Source of the DNA: Glandiceps talaboti | Lineage: Eukaryota > Hemichordata > Enteropneusta > Spengelidae | NCBI RefSeq assembly: GCF_964340395.1 | Contig: NC_135556.1 | Location: forward strand, 21,178,723 to 21,242,722 | DNA length: 64,000 nucleotides | Direction of reading: 5' to 3' | In this document: one piece after another, positions 30,786 through 44,700 of the stretch | Layout: each line of letters starts with the position of its first letter | Numbering within the stretch: position 1 is the first letter of the stretch | The notes under the pieces: generated by a model | Told to the model about the DNA's origin: nothing | What the model saw: only the letters and a program-made list of their open reading frames with translations | Database searches by the model: none | Translations under genes and position numbers: made by a program

Positions 30786-30934
30786 GTCAGGTTCTTCGCC
30801 TTGGCCACACCTTAAACTACGAATTAACTGAATGGTGATTTAAATGTGTTCATTCTTTGACCATGGGGTAGTATTGAACTGATCCGCAAACCATGTAACA
30901 ACTACACAAGGTGAGGTTGTTCTATATAAGTCTG

Positions 30935-31735
30935 TCGCATAACCATGGGATATTGAATTTTATATCCCTGTTACTCCACAACACTTATAACCATGAAATA
31001 TTGAACTACATACCCACGTCATTTACTCCACAAGTCGTATAACCACGGGATATTGAACTATATACCCCTATCAGTTACTCCACAAGTAGTGTAACCATGG
31101 GATATTGAAATACATACCCCTGTTATTTATTTCACAAGTCTTATAACTTGGGGACGTTGAAATATATGTCCCTTTTAGTTACTGTACAAGTTCTATAACC
31201 ATAGAATATTGAACTAAATATCCATGTCAGTTGCTCCACAAGTAGTACAACCATGGGATATTGAACTTTATACCCATCAGTTACTCTACAAGACTTATAA
31301 CCATGGGATATTGAAATACATACCCATGTCATTTATTTCAGAATCTTATTACTATGGGACATTGAACTATATACCCCCTCAGTTATTCTATAAGACTTAT
31401 AACTGTGGAATATTGCATTTTATACCCATGTCAGTTACTCCACAAGTCGTATAACCACGGGATATTGAAATACATACCCCTGTCATTTATTTTAGAAGTC
31501 TTATAACTGAGGGACATTGAACTATATACCCCAGTCAGTTACTCCACAAGTCTATATCCATGGAATATTGAATTTTACACCCATCAGTTACTCTACAAGA
31601 CTTATAACCATGGGATATTGAAATACATACCCATGTCATTTATTTCAGAAGTCTTATAACTGTGGGACATTGAACTATACACCCGTCAGTTACACCATAA
31701 AAATATAACATGGGGTACTGAAATTATATACTTTG
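30935..31735 (+). repeat. 52-bp minisatellite downstream of FGF, about 15 copies
   Basis: The anchor ATAACCATGGGATATTGAA recurs at 30939, 30987, 31039, 31091, 31143, 31195, 31247 and 31297, and continues to about 31720. Spacing is 48-52 bp. Each unit also carries CAGTTACTCCACAAG. Copies are diverged by several bases. It lies between the FGF stop and a possible poly(A) signal at 31816. Confidence 0.9.
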
Positions 31736-31815
31736 GCCAGTGTTTCCAATTATTTCACTTTATAGTTTGACTTCTATTTTTCTTGTACATGTAGTCCTTT
31801 CCTAGAATATGATAA

Positions 31816-31821
31816 AATAAA
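31816..31821 (+). terminator. Possible FGF polyadenylation signal
   Basis: AATAAA about 1.4 kb after the FGF stop and just past the minisatellite. Without transcripts it is only a candidate. Confidence 0.3.
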
Positions 31822-31829
31822 TTTACAGT

Positions 31830-34550
31830 ACACACCTTCAGTATTATTTGTATTCATAGTATAAAAACCGATTACACAAGATAATCTGAGTCAACGCAGT
31901 GTATTAGAAGTGGTTTACACATACACAAAGAGGTCTGGTAACCATAAATTTGACAGTGTTTAGTGAATTTATTGGAACCCTATAAATGCCATAATATCAC
32001 TTTTATGTTATATATGGAGAGTACTAGATCACTTACTAAATGTAATGTGTTTTGCACATAACATTTAGAATGATATATGAGTCTTTCCATACAAAACAAA
32101 CATAACCAAAGCAAACCATCGACAGACTGCACCCATTTATTTGTTGTCATGGTTACAAGTGAAAGCCCCGTCTCCATCTCAATGATTTGGCCGTGCAACT
32201 TATGTAAATGTCATTTATGAGAACCTCAAACAGTAAATATTTCTTACACCATGTATTAATCTCAACATCAACCAAAATCTCTTACTATGGCTTTGTGAGA
32301 ACAGAAATAAATAATTGCACTAAAAAAAAAAGGCAAGTTTTGCAAAACTGGTTCATATTTATTTCATGATTTTACATTTTCTTAACATGCTAAATCAAAG
32401 AAAGGAAATCAATGATACAAAGTTTACCAAGTTTGAAAAAAAAATTCACTGCTACAATTGCAAGTTATGCAGTCTACAATGTTTGCGATACACAGCAAGC
32501 ATATACATGTACAATATTTTACACAGAATATTCACATTGGTTATAGTATATTCACACTGGTTGCATATTTTGGGGTTTCTGAAATGGCTGTCTCAGACTA
32601 AAAAATTATTACGTTTGGGTATAATGACACTTAACCCCTACTCACTACGCCATATGGTTTGACAAAATGACCACACATACTGACATACGTATATATACAT
32701 GTATGGCACACTGTGCATACAGCCCATAATATCCAACTTCAACTCTATACCACAAGCGTTTATAGTATTCAGGTCAGGTATAAAAGTATACCGTTTTAAT
32801 TGCTTTTAGCCATTACCAGCCCAGTACATGGTTACATGCTCTTGAGGCTATCCATTAATTTTTGAATCTAAAGAACTCATTCAAAATCTAGGGTAATTCC
32901 TTCTCATTGTATAACAAGGATTGATCATCACAAAAAAAACACACCAAAAAACTCTGCTGTTTTTCTCATTTTAACATGATGCGTGTCAACTTGTTCTGTA
33001 TTCCCACATTTTATACTGAAATATATTGTACAAGAATGAACGTTCATGGACTAAATTTCAACTCACAGAGTCAAAGCAATTTTGGTCATGGAAGTGAATT
33101 GTACACTTTCACTAATGGCTCATCAGCACTGTCACAGCATGTGATGACAATCTCCTGAACAGTTCACAACTGATAACGTTGACAAGACATCAGTAAAAAT
33201 TTTGAATTCATTTCCAAAAATTGTTTCTTTTCATTTGTAACATTATTATGCTCTCTGTATATTGCTTGGTTTGTACCACCGAATTTTGAAAACAGCATCC
33301 CAAGTATTAACAACAAAAAGTATGATTAGTAATGTTTATTCTATTAGTTTCAGTATTGAAACACAACAGATGGACAACACAATATACACACTGGATATGA
33401 AATGGAAACCACCCAGGACATGGATTATGTTACTAAAACATCATATTACACAGAGTAGCGTTTCCTATTGACAATATACTTTTAAAGGCCTAAACCTTTG
33501 GTAGTAGCAGCCATTTTAGTAGCAGCCATTTTACATCCATCCATCTAAATGTATTTCTTAAAGTGGCCATATTATGGATGAGAATTTGGCATTTAATTTT
33601 GATTTTTTTTATTTATAAAGCAAGTTTATCATGGCTTCCTACTTGAAAAATCAATGTGAAACAACATAGACCAAGTCTGTGTTTGTAACTCAGTACAAGT
33701 CTGTGTTTGTAACTCAAATACATTGCAAAAAGCTAAAAATTGTGTAAACATGTAAAACGTTTGTTATAGTATGTACAATAACAAATATTTTAAACATTTA
33801 GTAATCTTTTGCAATTAACTGAGTTACAAACAAGGACTTGGCATGTGCTGTTTTACATTGATTTTTTGAAATAGGAAGCCATGATAAAATTGTTTTATAA
33901 TTCACAATCCAAAATAACTACCCAATCCTCATCCATATGGCCACTTTAAAATGGCACAAGCTGGGTATACAAGTTTTGTACTCAAGTGAAAATACTGTAC
34001 TTTAATACATGAAACCTTGAATAAATTATTCTAGTATAATGTTAATGTCCGTGTAAGCCTTGTTATTACCATTCCCTTCTAATTAACATTACTTAATTAT
34101 TTCATTCATTTATTTATTTATCAATTAATATTATAATGACCTTCTAGCACAGTTGATTGCATAGTAGAGAGATTTCCTGGACATTTTGATACTTGTAATA
34201 AATTATGTCATCGGATTGCTTACAAGTTATATCTTAATACATGCATCAAGTTTGTGTTCAGTCAATTGCAAATGATGGCAAAGTATGCATCAGTACGTAC
34301 AATACTATGAGTGTCTTTTAATTATACAGCAAAACTCATGTGTATAAACAAAACTTGTGTGTCCCTTTGATTTGATACTAATTGGACGAAAGTGCTAATC
34401 AGAATTATTGTTGATAATACTCGGCTGAACGTCTGTCTTTTTACATGACGTGTCTGAGCGTTGCAACCCAAGAGGTGTTTTTGAAAGTAGGGCTGTGTAA
34501 AAGGTTAAACCAGGTCACTGAATGATATTTTATCCCAACCCATATATATT
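31830..34550. other. Intergenic stretch between convergent FGF and MICU genes
   Basis: No coding content seen on either strand. It contains the palindromic MITE at 33558-33949. The right part may be MICU 3' UTR. Confidence 0.6.
33558..33949. mobile_element. Palindromic TTAA-flanked MITE (392 bp)
   Basis: The left arm begins TTAAAGTGGCCATATTATGG and the right arm, on the other strand, begins TTAAAGTGGCCATATGGATG. The arms stay complementary almost to the centre near 33772 (GTATGTAC), with shared words such as TTATCATGGCTTCCTA and CTTGTTTGTAACTCA. TTAA at both ends suggests piggyBac-type target duplication. No coding capacity. Confidence 0.82.
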
Positions 34551-34553
34551 ACC

Positions 34554-34559
34554 TTTATT
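34554..34559 (-). terminator. Possible MICU polyadenylation signal
   Basis: TTTATT on the plus strand reads AATAAA on the minus strand, about 0.9 kb past the MICU stop. Other candidates exist further left, for example near 32357. Confidence 0.25.
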
Positions 34560-35467
34560 TCTCTCACCTGAAATTTTTACAAATAATTTCCATAATTTGT
34601 CATTTGTTGGGTCTTTTTTTTTCCCCCAGTAATAACTTACATGTAAATTTTATATTGTAAAGTAAAACAAATCATAGGAGCCAATGTAATGAAATAAACA
34701 TATGAACAGATGTAATATGCATTCTACAGAAAGACATGCCTCTGGCGAAAAAGGCAACTGAATCTCTACAGACAAATGAATGAACACCCACTCCTTCGGC
34801 ATTAAGTCTGGCTGGCTGCTATGAGTTTTACTAGATTTCAGAATGAATATCCTGTCGATGTTAATATATGGAGTAAAATAATGCAAGAAAAAAAAATGAG
34901 TAAAATGTACGACATAGATATAGTCATCACAGTGCTTAAATAGTTTTAGAAAAGAAAGGAGACTATCAACAAGGTGGCTGGATTCTTTTCTCATTAGTGC
35001 AAAAAAAAAATTGTAGTAATTAATCATAACTATCACCTCTTGTTTATTTCTAAATTTCATGGTGCAGTAAATAATATAGGGCAACAGAAACGTGCATTCA
35101 GAGTTTCTGCCAAATGTATTTATGAAGAAACAACTGATATTTGAACTGTTCTCTTGAGCTGAGTAGATTAATTTAGTCTCAACAGATTGGTAGACCAGTA
35201 CTTGAGTGTCATATAGTAGAAATGTAAGATTTCTTTCCCAGACAAGCTGTTAATATGATATCCCTAATGCTCTCTCCCCTCACATTATTTAAGTTTTAGT
35301 GAAGCTCTTGTTATCGTTAACAGTCTACTACAAGGGTTACATGTTAGTATTCATAGTTTAATTATGCCGTGTTTAGAATTGTGAAAAGTGTAGGTGATGA
35401 TGTGTACTTTAAAGCTTTGATACAGACGTCGTCATCGTAGATAGCTGAACAGATGATGTTAGAACTC

Positions 35468-35539
35468 TCATCTTGATTTCATTTCATGTTTGACACAGCT
35501 TTTCCAGCCTTCCCAACCTTCATATTTCATCAGATGATA
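35468..35539 (-). CDS. MICU3: MICU last exon
   Basis: Encodes YHLMKYEGWEGWKSCVKHEM, then KSR and TGA at 35470-35468. The acceptor is ATCTTGCAG. Confidence 0.92.
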   Translation of the reverse strand, partial: YHLMKYEGWEGWKSCVKHEMKSR

Positions 35540-38500
35540 CTGCAAGATAAGAAGGAAACATCTTTGACCTGAGATGGAAAGGTCACCATGATGTTCTTAC
35601 GGTAGTGCAAACCAGAAAGTAGTACAGAAGTGACACCTTGGGCATTTTAGAGATGTTATCATGTGAGTTGAGGTCATCAAACTGCCTCACAGAATGTCAC
35701 TGGTACTTAATACTATTAAATGGCTTGTAAAGAATTATAGCTTGAAACTTCACAATTTATAATCATGAAATGTGAGTGGTGGTTGGTTTTCACTAAATAA
35801 TGACCAACATCAAATATCATTTTTTCAACATATTTTTTTCTGCTATTCTATAATCTATAGCTATGATTTACCTAAAATACAATTCAGAAGATATACAACA
35901 TCCTGTGAATGAATGACATTATATTGACAATTCTAACCCCAAAAATGCTAAAGTTACAGCAATTGCAGTTTTAAGTCCTATACTTTCAACAATATTAATT
36001 TTCATGGTTTTTTTTCGCTATTTCATACGAGGACAGCTATAGTTTAAATATATGTAATTCAGTCAATGTATTTCAGGATACACAAAATCAAGTGAAAGAA
36101 CGTCATTACATTGACAATTCTACACAAAAAAATGCTCATGTTACAGCTAATGCAGTTTCAAATCCTATTTCAAACAATATTAATCAACGCTGCTATGCTG
36201 TTACTAGTGTGACAGATCCAGTCATGGGTCACCTTGCTGTAAGCAATCACTTGCTACCCACACATTAAGTGGAAACAACACTAGAATTTAAATGTCAGGC
36301 TAAGCTGTTACTACATTTAGAAATGTTGTACACTGGGCCATTATTGAATCTTTACTTTAAATTCATGATATCAAATTATTTGACAGTAAGAATTACATAA
36401 CCATGCATAAGATTTGACTGACTGACTACATAATTTACTTACTCTAAATCCTCTATGGACTCTGTCTTTCATTACGCCAATGAATTCTTTATCACTAAGT
36501 TTACCATCACCTGTGATAATACAAAACATTGGGCTGGGCAGTTAGTACATGTATGTACATATATATATACATTAGAATATTGTTCTATTAAGTTAACAAA
36601 AAAACAGCGTGACAGCTTGGAATCAGCCTGTCTAGTGGCTGATTCTGTGACCTATACTAAATCTGTTCACTGTTTACATGTGTAATTATATTAATTTGAA
36701 TGAATGCAGCTGAGTACCGATTCGGCCAGTAGACAGGCTAGCTGTGAATGGAAGGTGAGAGTCTATTACTATTGTATAGTACATAAAATACACTCCACTT
36801 TATCAACCAAAGTCTATTTTATAATAAATTCGTTTCATAGATAATAACGGCACAAGAAGTGTTTGCAGTTTCTGATTTAATCACAGTTTATCAATTTGGC
36901 AAAGTTGTCACCACATCATTATTCAATCTGCAGAAGTGTCGAGGATAGGACAGGAAAGTCGTCTTGCTACTCAAAACAACAGCAAGTCCAGTAGGATATG
37001 TAATTCCTACACAATAAAGTTGACAAAACTTGCAAGTTGCACTAAAAATTTCTCTTGAAAATAGTTTGAAATGCTCATTAATCTATGCAAGTTAAGTCTG
37101 TGATACACTTGTAGTCAGGTTATAATTTTCAATAGTAAAGCTACTGAAATTAAACGTAAATAAGTCAGCTTACCATCTTTGTCAAAGATTTGGAAAACAG
37201 TATTGACTACATGGGGTGCTATATCATGACCAGTTGATATCTTGACAGCTCTCATGAATTCACCTGTCAATAGTTAATACAAATTATTCATATAGTAAAC
37301 AATGATTAAAGTCATGTAACTGACACATGGTACAGACACAAAAGTCAATTAGGGGGTTCACACATAGTTGTGTCCACTCTGAGTAGACTCTACTAGTCTC
37401 TAGTCTTAAAGCGGCCATATGGATAAGGATTGGGTATTTATTTTTGATTTTTAAAATATAAAACAATTTTATCACGGCGCCCTACTTGACTTGAAAAAAA
37501 CAATGTGAAACAGCATATGCCAAGTCCTTGTTTGTAACTCAAAAGATTGCAAAAAGATTACTAAATGTGTGAAATGTTTCTTATTGTACTTACTTTGTGA
37601 TATTGGTTGGTTAGCTATGGTATACATTCTCATGGCTATACTGAAATCATCCAAGTTGTTCAGAAACTGACAGAAATCTTTGAACTCTTCAAATGTGATC
37701 CCCTGAAATCAACAAGTTAGTAAATCAACAAACGTTTATCTATTCATAATAAATTCATGTCTTATTGACCTATACAGTTTTCCACAAGTTTCTTTTTTTC
37801 ATAGCAGGTTAATTTCGGTACTCTAAGCTTGAAATGTTCACTTGAGTAAACAAACATAGGTTAATTCGGTACTCTTAGTTTGAAATGTTCACTTTAGTAA
37901 ACAAACATAGACCAAACACATTCTCTGGTGAAACAGTGCCCTCTATGGTGGTAATCACATAGTTCAGAACTAATCTACTCTTAAAAGATATCAACAAAGT
38001 AAGTTCAACACTGACACAAGAGATGCAACACTTAATGATTTGAAATGTTCACTTTTGTAAGCAAACATAGTACAATTTTCCCAAACACATTCTCTGGTGA
38101 AACAGTGCCCTCTATGGTGGTAATCACATAGTTCAGAACTAATCTACTCTTGAAAGGCAACAAAGTCAAGTTCAACATTGACACGAGACGCAACACTTCA
38201 GATTATTATATGAGATGGTGTAACTTTGGTATACTGACATAGAACTGAAGGACACTTAGCCAAGTCTTAATAACAACTTTAGTTCAGGCATGGATGAATT
38301 AGTATCCGTGGTTCACAAAAAAGCCAAGAATAACTATTTTATTAAGCCTGCCCTGTACTGTAGGAGCCCTGATTCCTATGTGCATAATATCATTCATGTT
38401 ACCTGATTTCCAAAATGGGCTGAGGTAAATGATTTTTTTATTTGTTCTAGTGTTCGCTTGTCCTGTATATTAAAACTGATTCTAAAATTGAGAAACTTGA

Positions 38501-41500
38501 GTAGATTCACATGATTATATTATACTCAGAACACCAACCATCCTAAAAATTGCCACTGACTCTGATAACGACGATAGTGATGACTTAAATGACATCTCAA
38601 GTTCAATATGAGTGTGAATTCACTAACCATGCTCACATACAAATATCTCTCAATAAAATGGTGAACACTTAGCATAAAGTGACTTATTAGGTGTATCCAA
38701 ACTTAAATGAATTGTTGCATTCAAAGACAGAAATCACAACTTAGTAGGGTAGACATGTTAAATGAGAATAGAGCAACCACCTGAAACATTCACATGCTTT
38801 GTGACAAGTCAGAGTCAATCTACCCTTATGGTGAATTATCAGCCTTTCAGAAGAACAGCGCCCTCTAGTTCTCTGGTTACAACCATTATTATGTTGCTAA
38901 GTTCTGAACCATGTCCAGTATTAGTTTTATCAGGATAAACTTCTAGTATTGAAATAATGTGGACCACCCATATTCTTGCAATACACCACTTGAGGGCGCT
39001 ATTTACTAGAAGGCGTGTTCTTCAGACTTTGCAGTCATAGCGCCAATGACCACAATGTTACCTGTTACTGCATTCCACCCAGATGAGAGTACACCAACTT
39101 AAACCACTTAGTGCATCCGAAAATGGGAAAAAATCTGATACATTACTTTTTCATGATGTACCTGTCCATTGTCAATTCTAGTCTTCAATCTCTGTAGGTA
39201 TTCATCCTTGTCTGTCTCTGCTGCATTGGTATATCTCAGTAAGATCTCAGCAAATTCTTCTTCATTTATGACTGGCATGCCTTTGGAGAAATGCAGGAAG
39301 TGGTACAGTCAAGGAAATAATTCTTGTATATAACCTGTACAGTTGAGTTTTGTTATCACACATACATGCCATTCTCATATTATTTTCACTGGGTTCAAAT
39401 GCTTCCAATTTAACTTTGAAAGTCTCTCAATTTTTGGAATAAACCTTTCTAGGAATTATCGTTATCTGCTACTGTCACTTTCCATCTGTATTTGTAAATG
39501 CAGTTCACCGACAGACTTCAATATAACTTGTGATGGAAACTTTCTTATTAATTTAACAACTGGATTTTTCAACATTTCATGGCTGACCAATTCATAAAGT
39601 GTATTTTCCAGTTGTTGTCTTTTTAATCAAACATTTATTCCTGGACTCTTCTGGTGTGTTTTGATACACCATGACTTTGTAGAAGCATAGAGACTTAACA
39701 ACCACTGCCAGACAACAAAGCTGCATACAGCACACAATATCTTATGAAATAGTTGGCACTATTATAGGGAGAAAGATTGGGGCATGGCATGACCATTGAA
39801 ATAACAAACATTTTACTTTTCCCTACATGAGACATACGATGTAATGTTTAGATTTTAGATTTTTAGACACTAAAAGGATATCTCAAGTTCAAGCACTTCT
39901 GTTTGTAAATTATCCATGAATCTGTAAAATAAAAATAAAGTGAAAAGTTACTGAACATGAACATGGGCATACACAAGCACATGAAGACACACTAACACAC
40001 ATAAAATGATAAAGACAGGAACAGGCATACTGAAGAGCAGGTGCAGAGACGGTGGACAGGCAGACAGGTGGACAGAGACAGACGATTGGTGAACAGATAG
40101 GTGGACAGATGGAAACAAGTGGACAGACAGACAATAGCTGAACAGACAGGTCGACAGAGATGAACAGACAGACAGACAGACAGACAGACTAAATATCATT
40201 TTACATTCATCGTCAGACTCAGCTACATTCTATAAAGTTTTCTGACATACAAAATCTTGAATTAAATCATCTTTTTTTTTCTTATCAGGTAGTTAACAAA
40301 ATGATGGTACAATTTCTTACTTGAAGAAAGTGTTGAAATCCAGACTATCTGTTCCTTTGCGTCCAAAGAGATGAACCATCAATGTAGTCTTGGGTGGACC
40401 TTGGGGGCACTATGAGAGTTAGACAACATTACATAATTGATGGTCAATTATTGCAAATAATTGTATATAGATTTGAAAACATTGTTTTTATGAGGTGTAG
40501 ATAACAAGGTATATAGCAGAGTATAGACGTGATTCAGAATCTATTTATTATAATAGTTCCAGCATGTTGCTTATAACAACGCAGCAGAGTATGGATACAA
40601 ACCATTAAATTCTACTTTTCAATTGCATCATATCTACAATAGAAAGATAGCTAGGAAGGGATTGCAATGCTTTAATAATAGTCTAATTACTTACTCACTG
40701 GGAAAGTATTCACAGTATGAATATTAACTGCACTATATATACCATTACATAGCAGAGTATCATCAATGGTTGAGGTGTGTATGGTTGTGTTGTTTGTACA
40801 TAGTGTGTGTATGTACCTGTACCTTGCCTACCTTCAATATCTGAACATGGTCTCAATGTAAGCTATATCAAGGCCAAGTTACACAGGGTGATGCATGAAG
40901 CAATTTGTTGCATGTGATGAATTGCTTAGTGTGTTACTCATTGAATTGTCTTGTGTAACTCAGCCCTTAAAGCTGCTGTTCTACTTGTAGGCTATGTGTA
41001 TATAATGGGTCTAGTATTGAAGTTAATATCATATTTTCTGAATTAGAGCCACGGATTTACTTCTCTTTGATGATTAGTACACAAGACTATTACACCGAAA
41101 ACAGAATAAAGGTGTCCATAACTCATCAAATATCTCTGTTGACGTTTTAAATTATTACTGATGGTTATTTGTCTGTAAGGTACGCCATGACAGGGCGCCC
41201 TCACACATCGGTTAACCCCTCCCTATCTGTGAGTACATTTGTCAAGTTATGACATGTTAAATTAATTTTTCTAGTTGGCTTATCAAATGTTAGGTTCATT
41301 CACAACTAGCTTACACTCAGATTCATTTGACTCCAAATCAGTTATTTTAATCTTGGTGAGATGTTTTAACCATAGACATGAAGTAATTAATATATCAATT
41401 AGACTATACAGGAATTCATTTCTTGAAACATCACACTTGCATATTCCAAATCATGCTATTTTACTCAACAAATCACCTTTCCAGGGAAATACAAATTGTT

Positions 41501-41699
41501 TTTTTAAATAGAACATGAACGCAACACCTTTCCAGATACAGCTGATTGCAAAATACACTGTAATATGTCTGTCTTAGTTCATTTTCAACTCCAAAATTTA
41601 AAAAGAAATTCAAAAAGAAATGGTGCAATTTATGAAGTGTGCTCTTGTAGTGAAGCATAAAAAGGTCATGGTGTTACTTTCCAATATGTGTTGTCATTT

Positions 41700-41744
<45 letters not shown>

Positions 41745-44700
41745 GTTGTTGGTAGCAATCTATGCTATGAGTAGTGTCGCAGTATATACTCATAACAGCA
41801 CCACTAACCCATGAATTGTACAATCTAACCACTCTATCCAAGCTTTGTCTAGGACCCTTTATCAAGCATGCATTACCAGTACATGAAGTGTAATGGCAGT
41901 GTTGTGACAACTGTACAATTATATATAGATCATGCAACTAATGCTAACATGTGCAAAGCTGCGTATGATAATGCTGGGTAGGAAATCAGAATAAAAGTAA
42001 GAAACTACAGCATAGGAGTCCCTGACTATTTCACTACCAGTGTCATCTCCCTCAACTCAACTTCCAGTTTTGATCATTTTTCCACACAATGAAAATTTTG
42101 AACTTATATTTGATCACCAATAAAAATCATGATTTTCTGTCACACTTAGACTTGGCATACAGAAAATGTAGCATATCATTATCTTCATAATTTACTGAAA
42201 CACTTTTCATGATCAAACTTCATTTTCAAATAAATGACTCTATTAGGAAAAGGGTTGATTGATTTTATACATTGCTTTCAAAAAATTTTGTGAGGAAAGT
42301 TGACAATGGAAATGAAAGCCAGGATTCTACATTAAAAACAAAAGAAAAAGAGTAAAACATTTAGAGCATTTCGGAAATGTAGGATGTATTTATAAGAATA
42401 GCACTGCAACAGTGCATCTCTACCAGCTCCCTTTCATTTTGAACTCAGTGCAAATCAGGCTGCTATGACAACTTGAAACAATATGCACACTTCTGATAAC
42501 CCAATGCTCACATGACTTGCTTTTCCCTTCTCTTTATTCTTTACGGCCAGTGTCTTTGTTAACGATGGTAAGCAGGTAAAGTCTACCCGAGTTCCCTAGG
42601 CATTTTACTGGGGTTCCCAACCAAAAATATGGGAAAGCTTTACAATTTTAACCAGATTTCCATCCTCTATTACTGAGGTTCCCAGACCTTAGCAAAAAAC
42701 ACTGTAGACAAATGATGCATCAGAAACTGGTGATGGAACGTTTTGTCACATCAGAATCTAGTTTTGTTTTTTTATGATTTCCTGGTTGACTGATTTGTCA
42801 CTTGCCGAGAACTAAGCTAAGGGGCATCAGTACAATGCCGTATACAATTGAGAAATAGGGACCGATGATGAAACCCCCTAAATATCCAAGTTCTGAGAGT
42901 CGTGTTATCAGTAACATGCATATGAATTGTCTAACCTTATAATGATATCAGACATTAACGTGACAAGCATGTACATGTACATACACTAAGTGGAATCCCA
43001 AACATAATCATCTCACACAAGTAATGGAGAATTACAAGTATGATATGAAAAAACCATTCGTTTACCATATCAGCATCACAAACTTTTTAAAAGGCGTTTA
43101 TATTAATGAGATACAATGCATCACTTAGAGAGGAAGAGGCAGTTCAAGCATACATATCATAATGGTTGCCATAGATACCTGTCTCCGGAACTGAAAATTT
43201 AGGAGAAAGTGTGAACAGACTGGATCTTGGCGGAGTGAACGATAGTTTGAAACAAAAAAAACAAAATAAACAGGTGTATAAGTGATTAAAACATGCATAA
43301 ATAAATTAGTAATTTTGTTTATACCTTCACAGAGTGTAACATGGCATTTTAGTATCAAAAGAAAAGACAAAAACAGGAAATATTGTCAGTAACAGTTGAG
43401 AGTGAAATGTTGACAAGTTATTATGATTACGGACTGACAAAAGAAGCTCCATTTTTTTAACTAGCTCTTATAATATTGTTTTATCACTGCAACCAGTACG
43501 GGGACGATCATACATTGTCACACAAGCTTAATATTAAAACGAACTTTGCTCTTTTAATTATGGATGAAGGGTGTCGGGGTGGCATTCACGCAATTACTGA
43601 ACTTCATTTTTGCACTTCTCACTAAATTTCGAAAACGTTCTCGTCTTCGATGATAACAGGTTCTGTATTTACTACTAAGGTGTTTATAAGTTGATTGAAA
43701 TTTACTGCTAATGTGATAAACAGTGCTGGGTTTACCATGTGTTTACCATGTTTAACATTGCATCATCAATCATTGATGTGATTGCTACAATTTTAACCAT
43801 GGTTTACATCATATATAAACGTGTCGATATCGCACTTGTGACTGTTCGTTAGGGGGGGGGGGGGGGGAGAGGTTTTATCCTAAATGAGCAAAGTTTGTTT
43901 ATTGACCTTGAGTGACATTGTGCAACTGTCTCTAACAAGGGTAGAAAGCCCTTTTTTCGCTTTTACAGTATCCTCTTAATTTCCTGCATATATTATTCCA
44001 AACACATTCAGTTTATGCAAAAGTGTTATTCAAACTTTCACCAGACTTCAGATCCTCTTTCCTGATCAATAACTGGTGGCTCCTGGTCTATGTAACCTCT
44101 TGTCATACATTTCCAAAGGAAGGGAGAACATTGATAACATTCACAACATTCGGATGAGATCAATTTCCTTAATTTTTTATTGAGTGGGTGTACTTACTGT
44201 GATGGTACCAGAATCTATGAACATTCATTCATTCTTCTCCAGGTTTTTTTTTTGGGGGGGGATTTATACAATAATTTGAACTGCTCAGCATAAATGTATA
44301 CAAGGATATGTTGATTGAGCAGACCATCCAGTATACACAGTAATAATGTGTACATTTACAAACATGATAAAAACCATAAGTTAAGAACTATAAACTGGGA
44401 GAAAGTGTGACATTCTTAAACTTGACGCTGCTCCCTGTTTGAATTGACAGCAAGGTGGCAACACTCAAACACAATGTGTCACACAGGTTATACATTAATC
44501 AATAGAGCAAATCAGAAATATGGAACTCTTTCCTCAGCCATGTTTTGTTTTTTTAATTGTATAAATGGTAAAATAGTGGAATGTGTATGATAGTTTTAAA
44601 AGAGGTGTGTGTGTTCTATTACAAGAAGTTCTAGTGATACCGATACCATAAAAGATCCCAACAAAGGGACAAGTAGACAGAATGGTGCTACACATGTTAG

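Noticed and set aside
34650-35084. 144-codon minus-strand open frame just past the MICU stop
   Set aside because: Low-complexity Phe/His/Ser composition, no homology; probably MICU 3' UTR.
39162-39280. MICU exon starting at the AG acceptor 39281-39282
   Set aside because: It would need phase 1 from the preceding exon, which ends phase 0, and would drop the conserved FLHFSKG; the AT-AC splice solves both.
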